A DNA stretch of 64,000 nt. It comes from Opitutus sp. ER46. GTDB taxonomy: Bacteria > Verrucomicrobiota > Verrucomicrobiia > Opitutales > Opitutaceae. The notes below the pieces were generated by a model. It saw only the letters and a program-made list of their open reading frames with translations, was not told the DNA's origin and did not search any database. The stretch covers positions 620,001 through 684,000 of the forward strand of contig NZ_QAYX01000024.1 of assembly GCF_003054705.1 (NCBI RefSeq), given 5' to 3'. Made by a program: the position numbers and the translations under genes. Positions 11,439-20,964 of the stretch are shown here, piece after piece (the first letter of the stretch is position 1; each line of letters opens with the position of its first letter).

Positions 11439-13082
11439 TCAGTGCTTGTCCGGCAGGCACGCGCCGCAGCCGTTCACGAAGAAGTCGTTGCCCTTGTTGT
11501 CCACGAGGATGAACGCCGGGAAGTCCTGCACCTCGATCTTCCAGATGGCTTCCATCCCGAGCTCGGGGTACTCGAGCACTTCGACCTTCTTGATGTTCTC
11601 CTTGGCCAGGATCGCCGCCGGGCCGCCGATGCTGCCGAGGTAGAACCCGCCGTGCTTCTTGCAGGCGTTGGTGACCTGGGCGCTGCGGTTGCCCTTCGCG
11701 ACCATGATCATCGAGCCGCCCTGCGACTGGAACAGGTCGACGTAGCTGTCCATACGCCCGGCCGTGGTCGGGCCAAACGAACCCGAGGCGTAGCCCTTCG
11801 GGGTCTTCGCCGGGCCGGCGTAGTACACGGGGTGATCCTTGAGGTACTGCGGCAGGCCCTGGCCGGCATCGATGCGCTCCTTGAGCTTCGCATGCGCGAT
11901 GTCACGGGCGACGATCAACGGGCCGTTCAGCGAAACGCGGGTCGTCACCGGCAGCTTCGCGAGTTCGGCGAGGATGTCCTTCATCGGCCGGTTGAGGTCG
12001 ATGCGGACGCTCTTGTCGTCCTTCCAGGTCCGGAGCGCCGCGGGGATGAACCGGCCGGGGTTACGCTCGAGCTTTTCGAGGAAGATGCCGTCCTTCGTGA
12101 TCTTGCCCTTGATGTTGCGGTCCGCGCTGCAGGACACGCCCATCGCCACCGGGCAGCTGGCGCCGTGGCGGGGGAGGCGGATGACGCGCACGTCGACCGC
12201 GAAGTACTTGCCGCCGAACTGGGCGCCGATGCCGCTGGCGCGCGCGATGCCGAGGACTTTCTCCTCCATCGCGAGGTCGCGGAACGCCCGGCCGTGCTCG
12301 TTGCCGGTCGTGGGCAGTGCGTCGAGGTACTTGGCCGACGCCATCTTCAGGGTCTTCATGCAGGCCTCGGCGCTGGTGCCGCCGACGACGAACACGAGAT
12401 GGTACGGCGGGCAGGCGGAGGTGCCGAGCAGCGGCAGCTTGTCCTGCACGAACTTCTCGAAGCTCTTCGGATTCAGGAGCGCCTTCGTCTCCTGGAACAG
12501 GAACATCTTGTTGGCCGAGCCGCCGCCCTTCGCGACGAAGAGGAACTCGTACTTCGAGCCTTCGGTCGCGAAGAGGTCGATCTGCGCCGGCAGGTTGGTG
12601 CCGGTGTTTACCTCTTTCCACATGTCCAGCGCGGCCGTCTGCGAGTAGCGCAGGTTCTCCTTCGTGTAGCACTCGTACACGCCCTTCGAGATCGCCTCGG
12701 CGTCGTTCGCGCCGGTCCAGACCTGCTGGCCTTTCTTGCCGATGATCGAAGCCGTGCCCGTGTCCTGACAGAAGGGCAGCACGCCCTGGGCGGAGACCTC
12801 GGCGTTGCGCAGCATCGTCAGGGCGACGTAGCGATCATTCTCGCTCGCCTCGGGGTCATCGAGAATCGCGGCCACCTGCTTCAGGTGCTTCTCGCGCAGG
12901 AAGAACGAAGCATCGTGAAACGCCTGCTCCGCGAGGTAGGTGAGCGCGCTCGGCTCAACCTTCAGGATCTCGCGGCCCTCGAAGGTCGTCGTGCTGACGC
13001 CCTCCTTCGAAAGCAGACGGTATTCGGTTTCATCAGCCCCGAGCGGGAGCGGGTCTTGATAGAAAAAAGCAGGCGTTGCCAT
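11439..13082 (-). CDS. fumA: Class I (4Fe-4S) fumarate hydratase
   Basis: A 547-residue, oxygen-sensitive iron-sulfur fumarase, close in length to Escherichia coli FumA (548). The three cluster-binding cysteines fall at the same positions as in that enzyme: Cys105 (PFCQDTGT), Cys224 (TSACPPYH) and Cys318 (GVSCSADR). The C-terminal domain contains the GPTTAGRMD and GSIGGPAA motifs. It converts fumarate to malate and is usually used when oxygen is low or iron plentiful. It is monocistronic, with its own terminator at 11382-11411. The pairing with fumC suggests condition-dependent switching between the two. Confidence 0.95.
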   Translation of the reverse strand: MATPAFFYQDPLPLGADETEYRLLSKEGVSTTTFEGREILKVEPSALTYLAEQAFHDASFFLREKHLKQVAAILDDPEASENDRYVALTMLRNAEVSAQGVLPFCQDTGTASIIGKKGQQVWTGANDAEAISKGVYECYTKENLRYSQTAALDMWKEVNTGTNLPAQIDLFATEGSKYEFLFVAKGGGSANKMFLFQETKALLNPKSFEKFVQDKLPLLGTSACPPYHLVFVVGGTSAEACMKTLKMASAKYLDALPTTGNEHGRAFRDLAMEEKVLGIARASGIGAQFGGKYFAVDVRVIRLPRHGASCPVAMGVSCSADRNIKGKITKDGIFLEKLERNPGRFIPAALRTWKDDKSVRIDLNRPMKDILAELAKLPVTTRVSLNGPLIVARDIAHAKLKERIDAGQGLPQYLKDHPVYYAGPAKTPKGYASGSFGPTTAGRMDSYVDLFQSQGGSMIMVAKGNRSAQVTNACKKHGGFYLGSIGGPAAILAKENIKKVEVLEYPELGMEAIWKIEVQDFPAFILVDNKGNDFFVNGCGACLPDKH

Positions 13083-13395
13083 GGGGGTCAGAGGTTGGAG
13101 GGTTTTCGAGTCGAGTAAAGAGACTGGAATGGCGGTTTACCCCCGTTTGTAGTTCGAGCCGGGGGGCGCATTAGCGGGGCACGAGTTCCAGGTTGGAACG
13201 TTGTAGGTTGGAAGGTTTTTGCCCCGGAAGCTTTTGCCTCTCCGGAAGTTCCAAACCTACAACGGGGAACCCTCTTCGATCTGATATCTCCCGCGAGGCA
13301 GCCGTGTGCCGATCGCCGGACGCCCTCACGTGGGAGGCGCCTGTCTGGCTGAATTTTTACCCGCAAAACACCGCTCCCGCGACGGGCCCGCGGGC
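13083..13395. other. Intergenic region with inverted repeat
   Basis: This gene-free stretch should contain the promoter of the class I fumarase. It holds an inverted repeat of about 14 bp with one bulge: TTGTAGGTTGGAA starting at 13201 and its partner ending at 13262, with shorter copies of the GGTTGGA core at 13090 and 13191. No convincing -35/-10 pair was recognised. Confidence 0.5.
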
Positions 13396-13935
13396 CTATT
13401 CCGGGGCTTCTTCGAGCGCCTGCTCCACCGCCCGGCGGCGGCGGAGATAGTAGATCGTCATGCCGCCTTGGTACAGGACGGTCACGACGCCGATCGTCCA
13501 CCACGTGATGCGGTAGGTCAGCATGAGGAACTCGTCGACTTTGTAGCCGAGCGACACGATCTGCGCCTTCTTCTCCTCGCTGAGCGCCGCCTGCAGCAGC
13601 GTCAGGTCCACGTTGCCCATGCGGAACACGCAGTACGCCAGGATCGAGCCCATCAGGAACAGTTGGCTGCCCACCAGCCAGCGCATGCCCCGGGTGTCGC
13701 CGTGCTGCAGCAGCATCACGCCGTGCAGCTCGATCGCGCCCGAGCCTGCGATCAACAGCCCGACGATCGCGCCCACGCGGTCTCCCCCCGACGCCGAAAT
13801 CAGCGCGAACAGGCCGGCCACAAAGAGCACGCCCATCCCGTCAAAGCGGGCGACGCGCTGCACGCGCACGAACGCTTCTATCGGCAACAAGGGAGGGACG
13901 CGGCTCATTCGAAGCGCGCGAGTGTTGGCGTCCAT
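13396..13935 (-). CDS. Conserved hypothetical multi-pass membrane protein
   Basis: A 179-residue protein with four predicted transmembrane segments: about 32-50 (MGVLFVAGLFALISASGG), 55-75, 88-107 and 143-163 (WWTIGVVTVLYQGGMTIYYL). It ends in a short charged tail (RRRRAVEQALEEAPE). No known domain was recognised and no function can be given. ATG 13935 was chosen over a GTG two codons upstream. It stands alone, divergent from hrpA. Confidence 0.6.
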   Translation of the reverse strand: MDANTRALRMSRVPPLLPIEAFVRVQRVARFDGMGVLFVAGLFALISASGGDRVGAIVGLLIAGSGAIELHGVMLLQHGDTRGMRWLVGSQLFLMGSILAYCVFRMGNVDLTLLQAALSEEKKAQIVSLGYKVDEFLMLTYRITWWTIGVVTVLYQGGMTIYYLRRRRAVEQALEEAPE

Positions 13936-14068
13936 GGCCACTGTGCAAGCCCTGCCTCCCGCGCCTTCTGGGACGCTCGCGCGGTAGCCGGCGGCTACTC
14001 CCGCCGCGTCGGCGCTCGGCGCCGCGCCCGTCTGTCGCCGCGTTGCTGCCCGAAATTCGGGGTGGCGG

Positions 14069-17000
14069 TTGGCGCGGCTTAGCGTTCATTCGCGGGTCCA
14101 AACCGTCGCGTCGTCCTTGGCCTCTTCCTCCCGCAAGTCCTTCCCGTTCCGGCTCGAGTTTCCCCCCGAGCTGCCGATCAGCGCGCGCGCCGAGGAGATC
14201 ACCGCCGCCATCCAAGCCAGCCAGGTCGTCATCCTCGCCGGCGAAACCGGCTCCGGCAAAACCACCCAGATCCCCAAGATGTGCCTCGCCGCCGGCTGCG
14301 GGCAGCAGGGCCGGATCGCCTGCACCCAGCCGCGCCGCGTTGCCGCGTTGTCCATTTCCCGCCGCGTCGCCGAGGAACTCGCGGTGGAGTGGGGGCGCGA
14401 GGTCGGCTGCAAGGTCCGGTTCAACGACCAGACGAGTCGCGACACGCTCATCAAGTTCGTCACCGACGGCATGCTGCTCGCCGAGCTGCAGAACGATCCG
14501 ATGCTGCGTGAGTACGACACCATCATCATCGACGAGGCCCACGAGCGCTCGCTCAACATCGACTTTCTTCTCGGCCACCTGCGCACGCTCCGCTTCCGCC
14601 GGCCCGAGCTGAAGATCATCATCACCTCGGCCACGATCGACACCGAGGCGTTCAGCGCCGCCTTCGACGGCGCCCCCGTCCTGCTCGTCGAGGGCCGCAC
14701 CTATCCGGTCGAGGTCATCTACGCGCCGCTCGACGAACTCGGCTCCGATTACACCGAAAACGACGAGAACGACTCCCGTCCCGAAGGCACCAGCGCCGCG
14801 TCCGTCCGCGCCGAGGCGTTGCACTACATCGATGGCACCGTCGAGGCCGTGGAGCGGATCTGCCGCGAAAGCGCCACCGGCGACGTGCTCGTCTTCCTCC
14901 CGAGCGAGCGCGACATCCGCGAGGTCGGCGACCTGCTCGATGGCCGCCGGCTCCGCGGCACCGAGGTCGTTCCGCTCTTCGGCCGGCTCTCCATGGCCGA
15001 GCAGCAGCGCGTGTTCGCCCCGTCCACCCGCCGTAAGCTCGTCCTCGCCACCAACATCGCGGAGACGTCGCTGACGATCCCGGGCATCCGCTTCGTCGTG
15101 GACACCGGCCTCGCGCGGATCAGCCGCTACTCCGCGCAGTCCCGCACCCGCCGCCTGCCCATCGAGGAGATCGCGCAGTCCAGTGCCGACCAGCGCAAGG
15201 GCCGCGCCGGTCGCGTCGCCGAGGGCGTCTGCATTCGGCTGTACTCGGAAAAGGACTTCCTCGAGCGGCCGCGATTCACCCAACCCGAAATCCAGCGCGC
15301 CAACCTCGCCGACGTCATTCTGCGGATGAAGGCCTTCGGACTCGGGGACATCGAGCGCTTCCCGTTCATCAACATGCCCGCGACCAAGGCCGTTCGCGCG
15401 GGCTACAGCCTCCTCGAGGAACTCGGGGCGATCGGTGAGGCAGAGGCCGGAAGCCGGAAGCCGGAGGCCAGAAGCCAGAGGCCAGAAGCCAGAAGCCAGA
15501 GGCCAGAGGCCGGAGGCCAGCCTGTCCTCCGAAGCCTTGGCGAAGGAGGAAAGCCAGAAGCCGGCCTGTCCGCCGGAGCCTGGGCGAAGGAGGATGGTCA
15601 GACGTCAGAGGTCAGACGTCAGAAGTCAGAGGAAGGAAGCCGTAGCCCGGCGGCGAGGGAGCCGGTCGGCGAGGCGGATGTGGGCGGCGCGGCGTTTGCC
15701 ACACATGTGCTGACGTCGATCGGGCGTGAGCTCGCGCGGCTGCCGGTCGATCCGACCGTCGGTCGCATGATCCTCCAGGCGCGCGCCGAGAAAGCCCTGC
15801 GCGAGGTCATCGTCATCGCCGCCGGGCTTTCCATCCAGGACCCGCGCGAGCGCCCGCTCGACAAGCAGCAGCAGGCCGACACCGCACACCGGCGGTTCGC
15901 GCACCCGGACTCCGACTTCCTCACGCTGCTCAACATCTGGACGTCGTACCACGGCGAGTTCGAGTCGCTCTCCCAGGCCAAGCTCCGCCGTTTCTGCCGC
16001 GATCACTTCCTCAGCTACACGCGCATGCGCGAGTGGCGCGATATCCACGCCCAGCTCCTGGAGGTCCTCGAGCAGCGCGACGATTTCCGCCTCACTTCCG
16101 CGCTCGACGCCGTGGCGCGCCAGGGCGAGCGCACCGTCCGCGCCACTGAGGGCCACGGCCACGGGCGCCGCGGTGACACGCCGCCCGCCCGGCCCAACGC
16201 CCCCGGCAAGCCGGACCCTCGCGCCCGCGCCGCCGGGCCCGAGCCCAAGCGCTCTGGCGGTCCCGCCGCCCCCGCCGGCGGGCGTCGTCCTGCGGCCGAG
16301 CCGGGCGATCCGCTCGCGTTCGGCACGCCTGCCTACCGCGCGATCCACCGGAGCATCCTCGCCGGCCTTCTGGGCAACATCGCCGTGATCGACGAGGAGA
16401 ACGGCGGCTACAGGGCCACCCACGATCGCAAGGTTTCGCTCTTCCCGGGCTCCGTGCTCTTCCGCCGCGAGGACCCGAAACGCAAGGGTGCCGCCGCCAA
16501 GCCCGCCGACGCCGGCGAGTCCGCCGCCCGCCGCAACCCGCGCTGGATCATGGCTGCCGAGATCGTCGAAACCGCGCGGCTCTACGCGCGCACCTGCGCC
16601 CGCCTCGACCCGCAGTGGGCGCTCGACCTTGGCCAGCACCTTGTCCGCGTCGCCCACAGCGAGCCGTTCTGGAACGAGGCCGCCGGCCGCGTGATGGTCC
16701 GCCAGCGCACCCGCCTCTACGGGCTCGAACTCGAGAGCCGCGCCGTCGGCTACGGCCGCATCGATCCGGATCACGCCACCGAGATCTTCATTCGCGAGGG
16801 GCTCGTGAATGACACCATCCGCTTCCCGCTCGATTTCATCCCGCACAACCGCGCCGTCCGCGACGAGGTCGAAGACCTCCTCACGCGCGCTCGCGACAGC
16901 GGTTATCTCAACCTCGACGAGGCGGCGTACCGCTTCTACGCCGCCCGGCTGATGCCCGACGCGCTCGCCGCCACCGCCGCGCCGGGATCCGGCGAGTCCC

Positions 17001-18772
17001 CTGCGAATCCCGCAGAATCGTCCGGAGCGGAAGCCGTGGCTCGCACTGAACCCGCACCCGCCGCCGCCCCACGCGCGCCGAAGCCTCTGCCTGCTGCGGT
17101 ATCGTCGGTTCCCGAACTCGTCGACCTGGTCCGCCACCGCCGCACGACCGATCCGCGTTTTCTATTCATGGCCGCCGAGGACCTGCGCGATCCCGCGACG
17201 CTCACTGTCGATGCGGATGCGTTCCCGAAATCGGTCCCGCTCGAGAACACCGCCCTCCCGCTGAACTACGCCTATAAGCCGGGCCAGCCCGACGATGGGG
17301 TGAGCGTGAACGTCACGGTGCGCGAGGCGGAGGCGCTCACGCCGGCCGCGCTCGACTGGGCTGTGCCGGGACATCTGGAGGCCAAGGTCGAGCACTACCT
17401 GCGGGCGCTACCCAAGGAGCTGCGCCGCGCCTTCGTGCCGCTCGGCGAATCCGCCAAGACCCTCGCCGGCGAACTCACGCACCGCGAGCTCTCCGATCGC
17501 CCGCTGACCGATGCACTTTCCCTGCTGATCGCGGAAAAGTACCGCGTGGCCGTTGATCCCGCCGTCTGGGCCGACAAGCTGCCGCCGGAGCATCTGCGCG
17601 TGCGCATCCGCGTCGTGGACGCCGAGGGCCGCGAACTGTGCGCCAGCCGGGAGCTCGCCGAGATTCGCGCGGCCCTGCTCGCCCAATCACGCGAAGCCAG
17701 CATTGCCGTCGCCCGCGAGGAGCCCGCCGCCTGGCGCGCCGCCCGCGCGCAGTGGGAGACGCCCGAGTTCGGCTCCTGGGCTTTCGATTCGATTCCCGAG
17801 CGGGTGCTCGTCGCGGAGCAGGGTGGGGCGCCCGTGTACGCATTCCCGGGACTACTCGCCGGCGCCGGCGGCGTGGCGCGCCGGTTGTTCAAGACGCCGG
17901 AAGAGGCCGACGCCGCCACCCGCCGCGCCGTGAGTTTCCTCCTCGAGCGCCAGCTCGGGCACGACCTGATGTGGACGCAGCGCGACTTGCGCTCCGTGCG
18001 CGAGGTCGGGCCGCTCGCCGCCACGCTCGCATCCGTCGAGTCTCTCCAGGAGCAGGCCTTCGTAGCCGTGCGTCGGTGGGTCACCGATCCTGCCCGCGCT
18101 CTGCCGCCCGCCGCGCGCAGCCGCGAGGGTGCCGCCGAGGGCCGGCTCCTGCCCGATGGCGCGGGCTTCGCTGCCGCCGCCGAGCAGGCGAAGACCGACC
18201 TGCGCGGACTCGTGCCGCGGCTGGTGGATCTCCTGCGCGAAATCCTCGGGCTGCGCCTGGAATTGCTGGTGCTCAAGGATCCGCCAAAGGGGCTCGGCGA
18301 GGACCTGGCCGCGCTCTTGCCGGCCGACTTCCTCGCCAGCACCCCGTACGAGCAGCTGCGCCATTTTCCGCGCTACCTGAAAGCGATGAAGCTTCGTGCC
18401 GAGCGCTGGCGGAAGAATCCCGGCAAGGACTCCGAGCGCGCCGCCCAACTCGCGCCGTACGAGAAGGCGCTCGCCGAACTGCAGCGGCGCCCTGGCACCG
18501 ATGCCGCCGCGCTCGCGGCGTTCCGGTGGCAGCTCGAGGAGTTTCGCGTCAGCCTCTTTGCCCAGGAGCTCGGCACCGCGGAGCCCGTCTCTGCCGTGAA
18601 ACTCGACCGTGCGATCGGCGCGCTTCGCGCCGGTCCCGCTGCGGCCAGGGCCGAGAGCCCCGCCACCGCCTCAGCCGCCCGGCCGATCCTCACCGCGCCG
18701 ATCGTCCCGCGCGAAAAGAAGTCCGCACCGCTCAAGAACCTCGGCGCCCTCGACAAGCTGTTCGGTCGGTAG
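14069..18772 (+). CDS. hrpA: DEAH-box ATP-dependent RNA helicase HrpA with repeat-derived insert
   Basis: A 1567-residue HrpA-type helicase, longer than typical (about 1300). Motif I GETGSGKTTQ, DEAH in IIIDEAHERS, TSATID and QRKGRAGR are intact in the first 400 residues. Helicase-associated domains follow, and a C-terminal DUF3418-like region (about 1020-1490) is seen. Two regions account for the extra length. One is an insert of about 85 residues (about 458-545) between the winged-helix part ending LLEELGAI and the conserved SIGRELARLPVDPTVGRM; its DNA is a cluster of short repeats (15441-15637). The other is a Pro/Gly/Arg-rich linker (about 690-750). The start is uncertain: TTG at 14069 is the furthest upstream, and similarity begins around PFRLEFPPELPI. 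HrpA unwinds RNA and rescues collided ribosomes in E. coli. Confidence 0.9.
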   Translation: MARLSVHSRVQTVASSLASSSRKSFPFRLEFPPELPISARAEEITAAIQASQVVILAGETGSGKTTQIPKMCLAAGCGQQGRIACTQPRRVAALSISRRVAEELAVEWGREVGCKVRFNDQTSRDTLIKFVTDGMLLAELQNDPMLREYDTIIIDEAHERSLNIDFLLGHLRTLRFRRPELKIIITSATIDTEAFSAAFDGAPVLLVEGRTYPVEVIYAPLDELGSDYTENDENDSRPEGTSAASVRAEALHYIDGTVEAVERICRESATGDVLVFLPSERDIREVGDLLDGRRLRGTEVVPLFGRLSMAEQQRVFAPSTRRKLVLATNIAETSLTIPGIRFVVDTGLARISRYSAQSRTRRLPIEEIAQSSADQRKGRAGRVAEGVCIRLYSEKDFLERPRFTQPEIQRANLADVILRMKAFGLGDIERFPFINMPATKAVRAGYSLLEELGAIGEAEAGSRKPEARSQRPEARSQRPEAGGQPVLRSLGEGGKPEAGLSAGAWAKEDGQTSEVRRQKSEEGSRSPAAREPVGEADVGGAAFATHVLTSIGRELARLPVDPTVGRMILQARAEKALREVIVIAAGLSIQDPRERPLDKQQQADTAHRRFAHPDSDFLTLLNIWTSYHGEFESLSQAKLRRFCRDHFLSYTRMREWRDIHAQLLEVLEQRDDFRLTSALDAVARQGERTVRATEGHGHGRRGDTPPARPNAPGKPDPRARAAGPEPKRSGGPAAPAGGRRPAAEPGDPLAFGTPAYRAIHRSILAGLLGNIAVIDEENGGYRATHDRKVSLFPGSVLFRREDPKRKGAAAKPADAGESAARRNPRWIMAAEIVETARLYARTCARLDPQWALDLGQHLVRVAHSEPFWNEAAGRVMVRQRTRLYGLELESRAVGYGRIDPDHATEIFIREGLVNDTIRFPLDFIPHNRAVRDEVEDLLTRARDSGYLNLDEAAYRFYAARLMPDALAATAAPGSGESPANPAESSGAEAVARTEPAPAAAPRAPKPLPAAVSSVPELVDLVRHRRTTDPRFLFMAAEDLRDPATLTVDADAFPKSVPLENTALPLNYAYKPGQPDDGVSVNVTVREAEALTPAALDWAVPGHLEAKVEHYLRALPKELRRAFVPLGESAKTLAGELTHRELSDRPLTDALSLLIAEKYRVAVDPAVWADKLPPEHLRVRIRVVDAEGRELCASRELAEIRAALLAQSREASIAVAREEPAAWRAARAQWETPEFGSWAFDSIPERVLVAEQGGAPVYAFPGLLAGAGGVARRLFKTPEEADAATRRAVSFLLERQLGHDLMWTQRDLRSVREVGPLAATLASVESLQEQAFVAVRRWVTDPARALPPAARSREGAAEGRLLPDGAGFAAAAEQAKTDLRGLVPRLVDLLREILGLRLELLVLKDPPKGLGEDLAALLPADFLASTPYEQLRHFPRYLKAMKLRAERWRKNPGKDSERAAQLAPYEKALAELQRRPGTDAAALAAFRWQLEEFRVSLFAQELGTAEPVSAVKLDRAIGALRAGPAAARAESPATASAARPILTAPIVPREKKSAPLKNLGALDKLFGR
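15441..15637. repeat. Short-repeat cluster inserted in the hrpA coding region
   Basis: Three repeat types follow one another: GCCAGAAGCCAGAGG-like 9-base units (15441-15520); two copies of a unit starting CCTGTCC (15521-15550 and 15565-15594), the first containing the perfect stepped hairpin CCTCC-GAA-GCC / GGC-GAA-GGAGG at 15526-15549; and GTCAGACGTCAGAG units (15598-15630). All are translated in frame as part of HrpA with no stop. The units have the look of intergenic repeats rather than protein-coding sequence. Confidence 0.8.
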
Positions 18773-19018
18773 GGAACGGACAAGGTCTGGAGCTTGAGGC
18801 GTGAGGTGCGGGTTCCGCGCACCGGCGGGCGTTATGCGTTCACAATCAGGGAGGCTCCCACCGGGTTACATCCACCGCGTGGCTGTGTCCACTGGCGCCA
18901 TGGCAAAGCAAGGATTGCCGTCCCATGGAAATCAGTTCTCCTACTTCGCGCGTTTCCAGTCGCTTATGTCGATCCACACCGACGCCCGGCCCGGTGCGAC
19001 GGATGCGTTCCCACACCC

Positions 19019-19393
19019 ATGCCCAAGATCCTGCTCGTTGAAGACAATGAAATGAACCGTGACATGCTCTCGCGCCGCCTGCTGCGCCGGGGGTATGAGG
19101 TGATCATCGCGGTGGATGGCCAGCAAGGGGTCGACCTTGCGGGCACCAGTATGCCCGACCTGATCCTGATGGACATGAGCCTGCCGGTGATCGACGGCTG
19201 GGAAGCGACGCGCCGGCTCAAGGCGAGCGACGTCACGAAAAAGATCCCCGTGATCGCGCTCACCGCGCACGCCATGGCCGGGGATCGCGAACAAGCGCTC
19301 GCCGCGGGATGTGACGATTACGATACGAAGCCGATCGAGCTGGATCGCCTGCTGCCGAAAATCCAACGGTTCCTCGGTTCCGCCGCCGCCTGA
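19019..19393 (+). CDS. Single-domain response regulator (receiver)
   Basis: A 124-residue stand-alone receiver domain of the DivK/Spo0F/CheY type. The acidic pair is in LLVEDNEMNRD, the phosphoacceptor is Asp52 (LILMDMSLPVIDGWE), the Thr switch is in ALTAHA and the conserved Lys is in DTKPIEL. It carries no output domain, so it must signal by protein contact or phosphotransfer. It is first in a tight operon with a phosphatase and a hybrid kinase. The frame is open for 75 codons upstream, but domain similarity starts at this ATG. Confidence 0.92.
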   Translation: MPKILLVEDNEMNRDMLSRRLLRRGYEVIIAVDGQQGVDLAGTSMPDLILMDMSLPVIDGWEATRRLKASDVTKKIPVIALTAHAMAGDREQALAAGCDDYDTKPIELDRLLPKIQRFLGSAAA

Positions 19394-19428
19394 GCCGCGC
19401 GTTTCGCCGTTCCTAACCGGGTTCATTG

Positions 19429-20922
19429 ATGTCCCCCGCGCCTTCCGAGGCCCGCGCGCCTTTGTCGCATTTGCGGCACGACCTGCGCACGCCGATCAAC
19501 CAGATCATCGGCTACAGCGAACTGCTTGCCGAGGAGGCGCTCGACGCCGGGCACGACGCCTACGCCCCCGATCTCCAGAAGATCAATGGCGCGGCGCGTG
19601 CACTGCTGGCGCTGATCAACGCGAATCTCACTGATGATCGGCTCACGTTGAACGGGGCGGTGGCAGCGGGCGCAGCGCTCGCACCTTCACCGGCAGCCGC
19701 CGAGCCCGCCGAGTCCGCGGCTGCCGACGACCCATCGGAGGGCGACCCCCGGCCGGCGCCGACGCCGGGTCGCATTCTCGTCGTCGACGACCAGGAGGGG
19801 AATCGTGAGGTGCTCCGGCGGCAGCTCGTGCGCCAGGGCCATACGGTCACCGCTGTCGAACACGGCCAGGCGGCGCTGGAGGCACTGCGCGGCGAGCCTT
19901 TCGACCTGGTGCTCCTCGACATGATGATGCCGGTGCTCGACGGCTACAGCACGCTGGTCGAGATCAAGAACGATCCGGCGGTGCGGCACCTGCCGGTGAT
20001 CATGATCTCGGCGCTCGATGAACTGGGCAGCGTCGTGCGCTGCATTGAGCGCGGCGCCGAGGACTACCTGCCGAAGCCCTTTAATCCGACGCTGCTGCGC
20101 GCGCGCATCGGCGCCGGGCTCGAGAAGAAACGCTTTCGGGACCAGGAACGCCAGTACGTCGAGGCCATCGAGCGAACCCAGCGCCGGCTGCACGCCGAGC
20201 TGGCTGAAGCCGAGAACTACGTCCGGTCCATCCTGCCGGCGCCGCTGACGACCGGACCGGTTCACACCGACTGGCGGCTGGTGCCGTCGACCGAACTCGG
20301 CGGCGACTCGTTCGGGTATCACTGGATCGATGACGATCATCTCGCCGTCTATCTGCTGGACGTGTGCGGCCATGGCGTCGGCGCGGCGCTCCTGTCGGTC
20401 ACGGCGATCAACGTCCTGCGCAACGCCGCGCTGCCGGCGGTGGACTTTCGGGATCCGGGCGCGGTGCTCACCGCGTTGAACGAGGCGTTCCTGATGGAGA
20501 AGCAGAACGGGATGTACTTTACCGTCTGGTACGCCGTGTGGCGGCCGTCCACCCGCACGCTGTGCTTCGCCAGCGCGGGCCACCCGCCGGCCGTGCTCGT
20601 GACGAACAGGGAGGCGGAGCGGCGTCACGCGGAAGTGCTGAAAGGCGGGGGGCTCATTCTGGGCGGCATGTCGGGCGTCCGGTACCGCTCGTTCACCGCG
20701 ACGGTCGACCGGCCGGCGGTGCTCTACGTCGTCAGCGATGGCACCTTCGAGATCACGCGGCCGGACGGGTCGATGTGGAGCTTCGCCGCCCTGCAGGAGT
20801 ACCTCGGAACCATGCCGGCCGCCGGCGAGGCGGATCTGGACCGGCTGTTCAGCCACGTGAAGGAGCTGCACGGGTCGGATTCGCTCGAGGACGATTTTTC
20901 GATCATGCGGCTCGCGCTTTGA
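19429..20922 (+). CDS. DHp-receiver-SpoIIE (RsbU-type) protein phosphatase
   Basis: A 497-residue three-part protein. Residues 10-65 form a histidine-kinase dimerisation-type helix pair with the H-box LRHDLRTPINQIIGYSELL (His17), but no ATPase domain follows. Residues 113-230 are a receiver with Asp164 (LVLLDMMMPVLDG). After a coiled-coil linker, residues about 265-497 form a PP2C-like SpoIIE domain with metal-binding motifs GGDSFG and LDVCGHGVGAALL and the end DDFSIMRL. Such phosphatases dephosphorylate STAS antagonists; the STAS gene of this operon (28615-28956) is the likely substrate. The start at ATG 19429 is preferred to a TTG one codon earlier. Confidence 0.9.
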   Translation: MSPAPSEARAPLSHLRHDLRTPINQIIGYSELLAEEALDAGHDAYAPDLQKINGAARALLALINANLTDDRLTLNGAVAAGAALAPSPAAAEPAESAAADDPSEGDPRPAPTPGRILVVDDQEGNREVLRRQLVRQGHTVTAVEHGQAALEALRGEPFDLVLLDMMMPVLDGYSTLVEIKNDPAVRHLPVIMISALDELGSVVRCIERGAEDYLPKPFNPTLLRARIGAGLEKKRFRDQERQYVEAIERTQRRLHAELAEAENYVRSILPAPLTTGPVHTDWRLVPSTELGGDSFGYHWIDDDHLAVYLLDVCGHGVGAALLSVTAINVLRNAALPAVDFRDPGAVLTALNEAFLMEKQNGMYFTVWYAVWRPSTRTLCFASAGHPPAVLVTNREAERRHAEVLKGGGLILGGMSGVRYRSFTATVDRPAVLYVVSDGTFEITRPDGSMWSFAALQEYLGTMPAAGEADLDRLFSHVKELHGSDSLEDDFSIMRLAL

Positions 20923-20964
20923 AGCCGCCCTCCCGCCCCCGGCATCGAGCCCCCCCTTTCCTCC

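Noticed and set aside
11442-13118. Open frame of 558 residues on the plus strand
   Set aside because: Exactly antisense to the class I fumarase, whose cysteines and family length are fully conserved.
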